Below, one piece after another: positions 10,652 to 21,293 of a DNA stretch of 64,000 nucleotides. Within the stretch, counting starts at the first letter, position 1. Every line of letters starts with the position of its first letter. Position numbers and translations under genes: made by a program. The stretch is from Lasiosphaeris hirsuta (taxonomy: Eukaryota > Ascomycota > Sordariomycetes > Sordariales > Lasiosphaeriaceae). The notes under the pieces are model-generated. The model did not search any database. It was not told the DNA's origin and was given only the letters and a program-made list of their open reading frames with translations. Location: the NCBI GenBank assembly GCA_030549175.1, contig JAUKUA010000003.1, positions 5,766,001 through 5,830,000 of the forward strand, read 5' to 3'.

Positions 10652-12698
10652 CGTCTTCTGCCTTCTCCCGCGTCTTCCATCCAGTCCTTTGCGATCCCTC
10701 TCCCAAACGGGTCCTCGGCAGCGCTGGCCTCCATTCTCCAGCAGGGAATGACACCAGCCAATATCCGGGTCACGCTATCGCAATTCATCCACGACCCAAG
10801 TTTCCCGCATCGAAGGTTAGCCAGGCGGCGTATAGTTGTGGTCGTATACCGCGACTATAGCAGCGAGTCCATATAGCCCCGAACCATACGTTGTTCCGCA
10901 AGCAGGGCTCGGCAGGTGGCGATTGGCGCCCGAGGGCAAGAAGTCGCCAACTAGGACTCAGGAGAAGGCGAAAGTCCCAGTGCCAAGGATTCCCCGGATT
11001 TTAATCTCCGCGCGTGACAAGAGAGGGTCATATACGCAATGCCCCTCGCAGCGAATCGGGACCGGGGGCGGAATTGTTTCGACCAAGCGGGTAAACGTGG
11101 GCACAAGCGCAACTTTCTTGATCCCCCAGGACCCGCCCACTTGCCGTCGCGCGCTCGCCTTGGACCGCCCAACAGATGGCGACGTATGGGCAGGGTCGTG
11201 ATACACGCTGGGCTTTACCCAAATTCCTGTCGCCATCGCATGGGCGATTGGTTCATGTATATTTCGTGCCACCCTCTTTTCGGCAGTTAGGGTGTGCTGC
11301 ACCCCGCAACTCGGGTACCATGTAAGGTAGGCAGGCCTCGGAAAGGCCTGCTACTGCGCTGTGCTGTGCTAGGGCGCGCCTCACCGGCTGTCGGCTGCCC
11401 GGCTGATTGATGAGTTGGGAAAGGTTAGCTCTGGCCACTCTATTCGCACCTCTATTTTTGTGGTTGCGATGACAAAGGACCAGTCGGCAGCGTCGGTTGC
11501 CCTAACCGAGAGTGCGTCTGGGTCTTGGCTGCCATGGTTATAGATTGGCGACATGGCGTAATGACAAAGCTGCGATTCGCCGGCTGTTGACCGACGCGAC
11601 TTTGTCGATACACGACGAATGAAAAGGAGAACAAATGTCAGCTCCAGTGTTGCGCTGCTTCGGGTCCGGATACTCGTCCCTGGCCAAGGTCTGTGTACTG
11701 AACGGTCGCCCCCCGGACTGGGGCCAAGTGACGCATTCGTAGTATGTTCCAAGGACAGCCACCAAGAATTGACAATAAAGCAGAAGAAATGGGTTGGCTA
11801 CAATCTGAACTACTAGCAAACACCACTGGCATTGTTGTCTTGGTAGAATACCAACTACCGCAATGCCTGGGGCATGGGGTGGCCAGGCTTGATCAGATCC
11901 TAAAGTAAACAACATTGCGCAACACCCGACGTCCAAGGAGTGCGAATCGAGGCATGGCAGCCGGCCGAGATAGCCGAAGGCTGGGGGACCATGATTTCTT
12001 CTTTCTGGCCACGCGGCCACTCCTCCGGGTCCAGCGCCTTATTGGAGGGTCGGCAAGGGGTGCAGACTTTATCCAAGAGGTCGACTATACCACCACCTCC
12101 GCTACGATGTGCACGTCGGTTGCGCGCTCGGTACTGAGTTTTCTGGGGTAGCCGGGTCACAAGAGCTATTTCAGGAGTGTCGGGATCACCAGAGTCATTT
12201 ACTTATACGACTGTCGACTGCGATCCGACCCCCCAGGCCTTGCTGCTTGACTTGGCAGGATGTTCTTGTCGTGGAGATGACACCCTTTTGTTGTAAAGCT
12301 CGGTAGGATCCTATTGGATAGTGGCCTGTGCTGGAGATGTCATCCTCGGTGGCCATGTACATGCATGTCGTCTGGGTTTTATACATGTCATGTAACCGGG
12401 ACGAATAGTAATGCAAGGGGTCGAGGAAGGGAGGCTTTACTATTTTCCGCCACATCTTGAAGAAAGAAGTGATTCCCTTTTACACACACCCGACCCTTTC
12501 TGCTGGTAGTCTGGTACTAGATGGCGTCACTCCCTCGACCTCAAAGCGCAAGACTGGGTTGACAAACTTCAGGAGTGGAGCCAGACAGAAAAGACACAGC
12601 AGCGATCTTGTGCCCCTGAAACAAAAGCTGACGATATCAACTCACCAATCCAAGGCGCCCGGCCAAATAGCAAGAGCAAAAAGAATGCAAAAGAGGCC
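10652..12698. other. Gene-poor stretch, about 2 kb
   Basis: Many short overlapping frames occur on both strands, none with a recognisable domain, conserved start context or plausible intron chain. I see no gene here. Confidence 0.5.
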
Positions 12699-12765
12699 GC
12701 GCCAAGAGGGAATCGAACCCCCCTCAACCTTGGAAGGGTTGAATTCCCCACTGGACCATTGACGC
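12699..12765 (-). tRNA. tRNA-Gly (anticodon UCC), shortened
   Basis: Read on the minus strand, GCGTCAA pairs with TTGGCGC as a seven-base acceptor stem (one T-G pair). CAACC/GGTTG forms the anticodon stem around CTTCCAA, so the anticodon is TCC. The T loop is TTCGATT. The D arm and variable region are short, so the whole is only 67 nt rather than the usual 71-72. It has no intron. It may be functional or slightly decayed. Confidence 0.75.
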
Positions 12766-13495
12766 TGTCTTGTTTGATGTAAGTAGGGTTGGGAAAAGCC
12801 TTCCACAATGCACGCCGACAGAACGTGTAATAGGGTTATCTGGCAACCCTGATTCAAATCACGTAAATACTGGAAATTTCGCTGTATTCCGTGAAGTAGA
12901 GTAAATTGGGGGACGAAGAGGAGGAGGTTAGGAATGGATCCTGGCCAGGCGCAAGATGTAGGCCAAGGTGGGCGCTAGGGCCATGAGGGAGCCATTCACT
13001 GCCCATCCATTCTCTTATCTATCTACTTGTCTAATCCATCGATACTCTACCCGTATCAACGTTGTTCCACTCTGAAACCGTGATGCCCACTTTGGCTGGA
13101 GATGTCTCGGAATCCTCTAGTCAGAGAGGTGGATGGATTGCTGCGGGGGTAATATGTAATACCAGCTGAGCGTGGCTGTTTTTCTAGAATCTCTCTTTGT
13201 TGCACCCTCCACCCTATCCTCATTTCGTACCTTGGCCACTGATATGAGGCGCGAAGTCTAACAAAGAGTCCCTGAGGCTACGCCTTGCATCTTTGCACTG
13301 CGACTCCGCACGCAGCTGAGTCTTTGAGAAATGGTTCATTCTATTTTTACTTTGCCAAATTCAAGACAGCGACCATCTTTTGCCCAATCCTAGGGAAAGA
13401 AGTCCAATCTCAGGGTATACCGCAATAACTCCAATCCATCGCACCCCATTACACCCTGAAACCCCTGAACTAAACACACACCATCGACACACCCC
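12766..13495. other. Intergenic, about 0.7 kb
   Basis: Upstream flank of the tRNA and 3' flank of the tubby/LURP-like gene. No gene was recognised. Confidence 0.5.
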
Positions 13496-14182
13496 TCAGA
13501 AGAACCCGCTCTTACTCTCATTGTTCTTCTCGTCCATGCAAATGCACATGGCCACCATGAGGGCCATGTCGGCGCCGGGCGCAACCGTCAGCGCGTACGT
13601 CTGCTGGCCGAACAGGATGTCGCGGCCACTGAGCAGCTTGCGGTCGATGCGGCCGACGGTCGCGCCTGACTTGAGGTCGACAATGTCGGCCGCGCTGTCG
13701 AACCAGTTGCCCTTCATTTGCAGGGACTCGGGGGTGCCAGTGGTGGCGTTGGTGAAGGTGGCCGTGGCCTTGGAGCCGAGGACTATGATCCAAAATTAGT
13801 TAGACCTGGTAAAATTCTAGCGTGGGGCGGGGTGGGGCGGGGGGAGGGGGAGGGGGCGCGTACGTGCAAAGCTGCTCTTCACCTCGAGCAGCTTCCGCCC
13901 GCTGGGGTCGAGCGCGGCAAAGGTGGCGTGGATGTGCAGGTGCTCCTTGACAATGTCGAACAGGTGGGTGCCGGCCATGTCGTAGACCGACTTGCGGCCC
14001 GAGATGGACATGACCTTGCCCTGCACGCGTAGCACGGGCTGCCCGCTCTGTAGTTTGATTTCGAAGCTGTCGCCCGATAGCGACATGACCTTCTCCCGCA
14101 GCACCAGCGTCTCGGTCTGGCGCGCCGTGAACTGCGCAAACACGCCCAGGGCTTGGGGTAGGGGGGCGAGTTGGAAGGCCAT
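13496..14182 (-). CDS. LURP-one/tubby C-terminal-like protein (DUF567 type)
   Basis: Exons 14182-13864 and 13782-13496 with an 81-nt intron give 201 residues. The chain alternates short beta strands: TLVLREKVMSLSGDSFEI, PVLRVQGKVMSISGRKSVYD, LFDIVKEHLHIHATFAAL, then KGNWFDSAADIVD, TVGRIDRKLLS and the hydrophobic end ALTVAPGADMALMVAMCICMDE. This layout is that of the LURP-one-related family, a tubby-like beta barrel closed around a hydrophobic C-terminal helix. Fungal members are small cytosolic proteins of unknown function, and some relatives are phospholipid scramblase-like. The intron is rich in C and keeps the frame. Confidence 0.75.
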
Positions 14183-16783
14183 GTTGGTTTTTTTTTTTTG
14201 GGGGCGGGGGTTTTAGGGGTTCGTGAGGTCTCGGGAGTCTAGGTTGGAGAGTCCAAATTGGAGAGCTGGAGCCGGGAGGGAACGTTGGGGAAATTTAATG
14301 GTTTTGCGTCTTTCTTTCAGCTTTCGAGCTACAAGAAAAAAGCGTGGCAGGATGCTGCGGGGTCGTAGGCTTGATTTCATCTTTATACCCAACCAGCAGC
14401 CTCGAGATACGGAGATAGGGGAAGCGTCTACTAGTGAAGGAGCTGGAAGGCGCGTGGACAGTCACCTCGTCATTGGTGGGGGCAGTGCAGAGGCGCGCAG
14501 TCTCGGCAGGGATCTGGCCAACCCGACACATCCGCATTCACAGGCCATCAGACGGCCACCAGACGATCCACCGCAACAGGGCTGAGGATCAATGGCCTTT
14601 GCTGGCTTTGGTTTGTGTGGGGGGTGTCGTGGCCAATCGTCCCCCTCGCGCCCCCCTCGTGGAGTCCCTGCGGCTGAGCACACCCGACAGATGGATCTCG
14701 GCGCGTTACCAGGAAAGGCCCAGGCCCGCCGAGTCGCATCCAGCGCAGACCGTGCAGACAGTGCATCGCGCTGGCGTCGAATTGCATGCCATTTGGAGGA
14801 AGGCGCCCGTCCAGCTGAAGACCATCATTGAAATCATCATTCTCCCTGCATTGAACACAAGACTGCCAAGCCGTGTCTCGTCTCTCAGCCCTTCTCCTAT
14901 TTTTCTTTTTCTTTCTTCTTGTCCCGATATCCGAACACAGACACAACGGGCCGTCCAAAGAGAACTCAGGTATGCGAAAGCCGCCGCATCTTGTTGAGTA
15001 GGCCTAGGCGCTTTGGCGCGCCGCAAGAGATTTATTTTGATCGACACCCTGGACGTGGAAGCCGGACTGTTCAGTTATATACCCGGCGTCAAACCCCGGG
15101 GAATGGCTTTCTCTCTCATGAGGTTACGTTACTTCGCTCAGAACCTGCACGAATGCCTATTGTCTCTGACTGTCCGGGCTGCGTTGACCAGATATTGACA
15201 AGTCCGTGAACGACAACTGCTACGTCAAAACTCGGTTTTGAAGCTGCTCGTTTTTCTTGTGCTTCTAGCCACAACCAACGTTACATTATTTTGGTACTCT
15301 TGAAGTCTTTTGGGGCATGACCCGCATCAACTGTCCAAGACTGTCCATGGCCATTATCTTGAACACCACACCGACCATGTCACCTCTGACAGGATCTCAG
15401 GATCTGGACCACTTAGCACTGACACGATGCTAGGCCATTGACGGTTGAATCAAAACCCTGACTCGAGGGCTCTATGGAAGATCAATACTGCCAGCACAAA
15501 GTTTGGTCGAGGTAGTCATGTTATCGAGTGCCCCTTTCGAGGTTTCCCACAGATCTATTTAGCCATTGGTCGGAGTGTATAGTAGGGGACTCGCGTGCGG
15601 CCTATAGATTGCCGAGAAACAGGTGCGGTTCAATCTACAGATGCCGGTACGTGGACCTTCCCGTATGGGATGCTGTGTTCGACCCAGCCAATGACGGACC
15701 AAAGCCTTTATCAACTCGCACCACCATCTCCTATCCAGCAGCGTCGCTCCACCTGGCGGGACATGCCTATTCGAGCCGCCTTCGAGAAGAATTCGACATC
15801 TTGGCAAGAGGACATGTGGCTAAGGGTCTCATTGAAGTCCTCGATTCAAGCTCCGTGACATCATGTCTTCTCTCCAGGACACAGACGATGACCTTTTTGG
15901 GTATGTACAACGTGACATGGCGGTGTTTTGGGAGAGAGAGGTTCTGTGCCACGATAGTAACCATCCTTTACATCCCTTCGGAAATCGGCCCCGTTGCTTG
16001 CCCCTGTTGGTAAATGAACGCCTCACTTGAAGTTTGTGTCAAGACGCAGAAACTAGGGAGATGTCAAAGTGGGCACGCTGAGATTCGAAGTAATCCAGAG
16101 GCGCCTCTTTGAACTTCTTTAAAAAGGGGGTTATTTGCAGCCCCAAAACGGACTGAGTAGACGGGTAAAGGTTGACATAATCCTCGAGCCCCTATTCCTC
16201 TGGGTGGGGCACATGTCAATAGCAGTGCTAAATAAGGCCTCCAGGACCCCCACGCCAACCTTTTGGCAGCACAGGCTCCTGACGTCTGCTTCTCTGATGG
16301 AGGATTGTGACGCAGCCCAAAGGATTGGAAAGCTAAAACTGACCAAACCCAGCCAGCGAAGCAAAACCGGGGAGAACCAGCCTGCTGATGCGCGGCAGCC
16401 CCTGCATCGACCCTTCGTTGTGCCAAATTGCTACCCAGCTATCTCCCGATACTGGGCCATTGCCCACGCTCGCGCTATCACGAGTACTGATAGGAAGGTA
16501 TGAACATGCCAAACCGTCGCACTGGGGCAAACAGAGAACCGTAGCGCCAATTTCTGACTACTACCACCTGGGTGCCACGCAAAATGGCCCTCAGCCCTCG
16601 CCGGGAAAGTCTGAATGGCGCCGTGTCCAAGCCTAGCACGATCCCAGGCAAAACGTAGTATGGCGGAATAGGGGGTGGCATCTACACAAGCCGACGAACT
16701 ACAAAAACTCCACGAAAGGTTTCCGTCTGTGTGCTTTTCAGGGACAACAGATACGAGCGTGCCAAAGTCGAAACAGCTCCATC
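14183..16783. other. Gene-poor stretch, about 2.6 kb
   Basis: A T tract at about 14190-14200 lies just upstream of the preceding gene. Frames at 14.4-15.0 and 15.5-16.0 kb are open for 140-190 codons but have no ATG-proximal context, motif or homologue that I recognise. No gene is supported. Confidence 0.5.
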
Positions 16784-18049
16784 ATGTCTTTGTTTACCGC
16801 ACTCTATATCACGAGCTTGTTCGCGGGGGGCTCTTCCGCCGCATACACCCTGAAGCGCGAGTATTCGGGGACCAACTTCACCGCCGGCTTTGACTTTAAA
16901 ACGGCAAGTGCCTCACCTCAGGCCTGTCGCCTTAGTCGAAGAAGAGCTGATCCCTGACTTGATAGGCTGCCGACTACCCCGGCTCGGGCGACCCGACGGG
17001 CGGTTTTGTCAACTATGTGAGCCGGTCCGTCGCGGCGTCCAAGGGGCTAGCCAAGGTCATCAACGGCCAAGTCTATATCGGCACCGACAACACCACCAAG
17101 ATCTCGACCTCTTCGCAGGGCCGGGACAGCATCCGGCTCGAGGCCAAGGAGAGCTTCAACCAGGGGCTACTGGTAGCCGACATCGCGCACATGCCGGGAA
17201 ACGCGTGCGGGATCTGGCCCGCCTTGTAAGTCCCCCACCGCGCCGTGCTTCCACACGGCCCACGGGATGGCTACTCACAAGCAGCGAAAGCTGGACCTTC
17301 AACCTCGACGAAGACCCATACGGTGAGATCGACATCATCGAGGGCGTCATGCAGCAGCCCAACAACATCGTGTCGCTGCACACGTGCGGCGCCTGCAGCT
17401 TCGACTTCTCGGCGTCCAGCGGCACCGACTCCCGCACCAACTGCAACCTCGGCGGCGAGTCTCGCGGGTGTTCCGACGAAGTGGTCACCAACGTGTAAGC
17501 CCCCCCCCCCCTCCCTTTTCAGCTCCCCTCAAAGAAAAAATCCCAACTCTGACCTTTTGCCCACAGGGACGGATGCGGCAACACGGGACCGTCAGGATCG
17601 TACGGCGACAAATTCAACGCGCTGGGCGGGGGCGTCTACGTCACACAAGTCCTGACCGACACGGTCAAGATCTGGTATTTCCCCAAGGCTTCAATCCCGG
17701 CCGACCTCAAAGCCGGGACGCCGGATCCGTCCAAGTGGCCGGCGCCCTTCTTCAACCCGCAAAAGTCGAGCAGGGGATGCAACGTGGCCAACTTCTTCAA
17801 GAAGAACAGCATCGTAAGCCGCTGCCCCTCTCCATCCGCGTGTGCTAGGAACCTGAGCGGGCGAGACTAACGTCGTCGTTCTAGATCATCAACATCACCT
17901 TTTGTGGCGCTGCTGTCGACCAGGACACTTGGGACAGTGTCTCGACTTGCAAGGCAAAAGCTTCAACTTGCAATGGCTTCGTCGCGGCCAACCCTTCGGC
18001 TTTTAGCGAGGCGTACTGGCTTTTCAACTCTATCAAACTGTATCAATGA
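16784..18049 (+). CDS. Secreted GH16 endo-beta-glucanase
   Basis: Five exons, 16784-16903, 16966-17225, 17285-17494, 17567-17813 and 17885-18049, give 333 residues. A signal peptide precedes YTLKREYSGTNFTAGFDFKT. The catalytic signature GEIDIIEG carries the nucleophile and acid/base glutamates (about residues 141 and 146) of glycoside hydrolase family 16. Flanking hallmarks are GIWPAFESWTFN, NNIVSLHTC, CGNTGPSGSYGDKFNALGGGVYVTQ and VKIWYFPKASIP. Paired cysteines fit secretion. Likely activity is endo-1,3(4)-beta-glucan cleavage in cell-wall remodelling or feeding. The first intron only works with a GC donor (GCAAGT) and the branch site CTGACT; the other introns are GT-AG. Confidence 0.9.
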
Positions 18050-18062
18050 AACGGCGGTCCGT

Positions 18063-18114
18063 GTTGGATGGAACTGTACCTGAGGTGCTGTAGGTCGGTA
18101 CATGTGAGAACGAG
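18063..18114. repeat. 3'-flank segment related to 21096-21144
   Basis: Starting just after the GH16 stop, this matches the flank downstream of the HET gene. Shared blocks include GTTGG-ATG-AACTG and GTCGG-ACATGTGA-AACGAG. It appears to be part of an old duplication. Confidence 0.6.
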
Positions 18115-18500
18115 TCCTCTAATCATTTTAGAGCTGTCGGATGGTAATCAAGCCCCCTTGCCCACTCCGAGTATCAGAATCCTCTAGCCTCTGCCAACAT
18201 CTTTTATTCCATATCAGGATCCTTCCTCTTCATGAAATCATTGCCATTGCAGCAAAGCAACACCCTCGTTCCATCCATGCTCACCTGCCAGAGTCAAGAC
18301 TGATTTTTCCTTCGCTCAAACTCAGCCCAATGTTGATACGGGACACCAAGTCTGCAAAGTGAATCCAGCATGGCCTGTAGCCCTTCACCTTCACACCCAT
18401 GTTGACCTGACAACAAACTCAAAGGCCGATAATCTTTCCTCATCGACTTTGCGCAAAGCCAACTCGGCGCCACCTGCAACCAGTCTCGTTTACATTTGAT
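18115..18500. other. Intergenic before the dynamin relic
   Basis: No gene is seen. It lies between two segments that both have counterparts around 21.1-21.7 kb, so it is probably a badly eroded copy of the 21.15-21.62 kb interval, but I could not align it convincingly. Confidence 0.4.
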
Positions 18501-18620
18501 GGCCCTACCCCGTAATACGCTTCGACCTGCTTTGATGACACGAGTAGTCGCCGTGCTGTCCTGGGGCCCACTACTTCGACCTCTTGACCTGACCTCCCGC
18601 CGTTAGAGTCTTGGCTGGGG
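18501..18620 (-). pseudogene. Relic of a dynamin-like gene 3' end
   Basis: The bases from CGTAATACGCTTCGAC onward match the dynamin gene at about 21618-21742, roughly 80% identical by eye over about 105 bases. The relic has a 1-base and a 3-base insertion relative to the intact gene and does not keep the frame. Its orientation is the same as the intact gene. It lies upstream of the HET gene, whereas the intact gene lies downstream. Confidence 0.75.
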
Positions 18621-18929
18621 CGTCTTCTTCTTACGACTTAGCTTTCTGGTGGCGCCTTTAGCCTACCACGTGCCAGCTGGCAGTCCCATGTGGGTGAGAA
18701 CCCCGCACGTTAAAACTATCAAATCAAGGCAAATCAGATCTGCAATGATTCGGATGTCTCGAAACCAGCCACGATGAGGAAAGGCTGATTGTTCCTGGCC
18801 TGGCATCAAACACACACCCTCCCCTCATCCCTCCGCCGTACTGACGTTTGTCGTTGCTTATCGCTTTCCCCGCGGTTCTAGTTAATCAGGGGCTTCCTAG
18901 GTTACGTCGTACTTTCCTCCAACCTCATC
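18621..18929. other. Upstream region of the HET gene
   Basis: About 0.3 kb of leader and promoter. No distinct motif is assigned. The ATG at 18930 follows CTCATC and begins the long intronless frame. Confidence 0.4.
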
Positions 18930-21026
18930 ATGTCTCAGCCGAGTCTCTACTCGCCATTGCGCTCTCAGCTCCGAGAAGTCCGAGTCATCCACCTTCTCCC
19001 GTCTGATAATTTCGATCATGACATCCACTGCGAGCTGAGAGCTGTCTCCCTAGACACCAACCCGGAATACGAGGCCTTATCATACGTCTGGTCAACACCA
19101 CCAGGGACGGGCTTCATCACCGTCTCCGGTCAGCCCATGGAAGTCACGGCCAATCTCCTCGCAGCCCTTCGAAGACTGCGATGTCGACAAAAGACGCGGG
19201 TCGTGTGGGCGGACGCCATTTGCATAAACCAGGCCGACATGGACGAGCGGTGTGCCCAAGTCTTGCTGATGGGCGACATTTACCGTCTCACAAAAGGCGT
19301 CCTCATCTGGCTTGGCGATGGTCTGGATGGGACGCGGGAAGACGCTCTGACGGTGGACGAAAGGGATGACTTCCCATGGAGAGATGCGCCAATGGACGCG
19401 TCCTTCATTTTGGAACCTCGAGTACCCGGTCTTTTGCTTTTCGGAGATATTGCCGATTGGGACTATGCCTTTCTCGCCGATCGTCATGTTCCGCACATTA
19501 ACGAAGATGAGGTTCTCAAGAGCCGGCATCTCGAACCGTTGGAGCTGCAGACGCCGGGATATGCTGCCTTTGCCGTGCTCTATCTACTCAGCAGCGGGAT
19601 CCATCTGCCGAAGCTCCCTTGCTTTGGCGACGCAGGCATCGCCAACAAGCGATACGAATCAGCCTTGGCAGCGCTGTCGCTTCTGCTCGCTCTCCCCTGG
19701 TGGACGCGCATGTGGGTTGTCCAGGAGGCCATCTTGCCGCCCAAGGCCACAGTGATACTCGGCTCGGTGCATGCGCCCTGGGAGATGTTCTTCCGAGCGT
19801 CACACGCAGTCGAGGCCCACACCGGGTGCTGCATCACCCTGATGTCGCATTTCGGCAGCGAAACCACGCTCCTCGTCGATAAACTCGCCCACAACATCTC
19901 CGAGCTCGGCTGGGAACGGGAAAGGCTGAAGAAGCACGGCTCGGTGAGGGAGACATTTGATCTCCTGAGGCAATACCGCTGCCGCGAGGCCACAGACCCG
20001 CGGGACAAGGTATACGCCATGCTCGGCCTCGCGCCGGGGCTGAAAGACGTCGTGCCCGACTACCGCCGGGACCCCAGCGACGTGTGTCGCGACGCCGTCG
20101 TCAGCATACTGAAAGAAAGCCAGAGCTTGGGGGTGCTGGAGGGGCCGAGATCGCCCGCCCAAATCACGCGCAGCTGGGCCCCGGACTGGAACGACGCCGT
20201 CGACCCCCGCCAATGGTTGCACGAGCGCACCAGGATGAGGCAGAACAAATTCTTCGACGTGTCCAGGGGGAAGGACCTCTACACCAGGTTCAACCCCGAC
20301 GATCGCTCCCTGGCGCTCCGGGGCGTCCTCGTCGACACCGTCAGCGCGGTATCGCCTCCAGTGTCCGCGTACGAATCCTCCGGGACCCTGGTCCACCACA
20401 TCCAAAAGTGGGCATACATGGTCGACCTCTTCCGGAACGGCGGCCTGCCTTATGGCGGGACCGGGGCCACCCAGCACCGCCCCGGCGAAGAAGCAAGGTG
20501 GAGCGCCTTCTTCCGCACCATCACCCGCGACCTCGAATTCGCACTGGACGGCAGCATCGAGCCGCGGCGGAGCCGGCCAAGCGACAGCTATGTCTACATG
20601 GCGCGCTTCTGGCTCCGTAGCGATACCCAGAAGGTCTTCCGGGAGGCAGTGGGCGACGATCCCAACCCGTCGTCGTGGCTGACGAGGGGACTGGCGTATC
20701 TCGTTTCGTGGCTCCCCTCGTCTCTTGATCGGGATGAGCCGCCTTCTGTGGAGATGCTAAACATGTTTTGGCGGTCGGTCTTGACGTCGGCCGCCGCGAG
20801 GTCCTTCTTCATCACCCAGGAGGGATACTATGGGCTGGGCAATGCGCAGCCGGGAGATTGTGTCTTTGTGCTGTACGGAGGGACGTGTCCTTTCTTGTTG
20901 CGGAGCGCAGATCAGTCCACCACCGACAGGTTCCATTTGGTGGGAGACTGTTATCTGCATGGGGTTATGGATGGGGAGGCGGTTGAGCGATGGGCACCGA
21001 GGGAGAGGGAGGTGGTGCTGGTTTAG
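18930..21026 (+). CDS. HET-domain (heterokaryon incompatibility) protein
   Basis: A single exon encodes 698 residues. The HET domain covers about residues 25-230 and shows its three landmarks: YEALSYVWS near 47-55, VVWADAICINQADMDERCAQ near 91-110, and MGDIYRLTKGVLIWLGDG just after. The later ATDPRDKVYAMLGLA (about 352) is also typical of long HET proteins. The HET domain is related to TIR-type folds and triggers programmed cell death in allorecognition between fungal strains. The C-terminal 450 residues have no repeats or other domain that I recognise. It is followed by a dynamin-like gene on the other strand, with a relic of that gene upstream. Which partner it senses is unknown. Confidence 0.92.
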   Translation: MSQPSLYSPLRSQLREVRVIHLLPSDNFDHDIHCELRAVSLDTNPEYEALSYVWSTPPGTGFITVSGQPMEVTANLLAALRRLRCRQKTRVVWADAICINQADMDERCAQVLLMGDIYRLTKGVLIWLGDGLDGTREDALTVDERDDFPWRDAPMDASFILEPRVPGLLLFGDIADWDYAFLADRHVPHINEDEVLKSRHLEPLELQTPGYAAFAVLYLLSSGIHLPKLPCFGDAGIANKRYESALAALSLLLALPWWTRMWVVQEAILPPKATVILGSVHAPWEMFFRASHAVEAHTGCCITLMSHFGSETTLLVDKLAHNISELGWERERLKKHGSVRETFDLLRQYRCREATDPRDKVYAMLGLAPGLKDVVPDYRRDPSDVCRDAVVSILKESQSLGVLEGPRSPAQITRSWAPDWNDAVDPRQWLHERTRMRQNKFFDVSRGKDLYTRFNPDDRSLALRGVLVDTVSAVSPPVSAYESSGTLVHHIQKWAYMVDLFRNGGLPYGGTGATQHRPGEEARWSAFFRTITRDLEFALDGSIEPRRSRPSDSYVYMARFWLRSDTQKVFREAVGDDPNPSSWLTRGLAYLVSWLPSSLDRDEPPSVEMLNMFWRSVLTSAAARSFFITQEGYYGLGNAQPGDCVFVLYGGTCPFLLRSADQSTTDRFHLVGDCYLHGVMDGEAVERWAPREREVVLV

Positions 21027-21049
21027 GCTGTGGTAATTTCCAGTATCAC

Positions 21050-21144
21050 GAGGAGACACAGTGAAGGGTAGTGGAGCGGAAATTGAGGGCCACGTAGTTG
21101 GGATGAACTGGACTTTGTACCAAGTCGGCACATGTGATAACGAG
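21050..21144. repeat. 3'-flank segment shared with two other genes
   Basis: Just downstream of the HET gene. The first 75 bases match 27503-27576 downstream of the Clr5-type gene, and the last 50 match 18063-18114 downstream of the GH16 gene. Confidence 0.65.
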
Positions 21145-21293
21145 AGGCTCCAAGCTTCCTTGTACATGAAGAGAATCATCAATCTGAATTGGTTAGCAAC
21201 AAGAGAAAAAAGGAACTCTCCCCGGGAACAGCCTCTCCCCCGCTTTGAAGTGCATCATCAAACTCCCCTGTTAACCACTCTTCGCCATGTCGG

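Noticed and set aside
14434..14997. 187-codon open frame
   Set aside because: Overlaps frames on the other strand, no motif, Arg/Pro-rich composition typical of GC-rich chance frames.
15528..16013. 161-codon open frame
   Set aside because: The opening codon is in poor context and the product shows no known pattern or intron signals.
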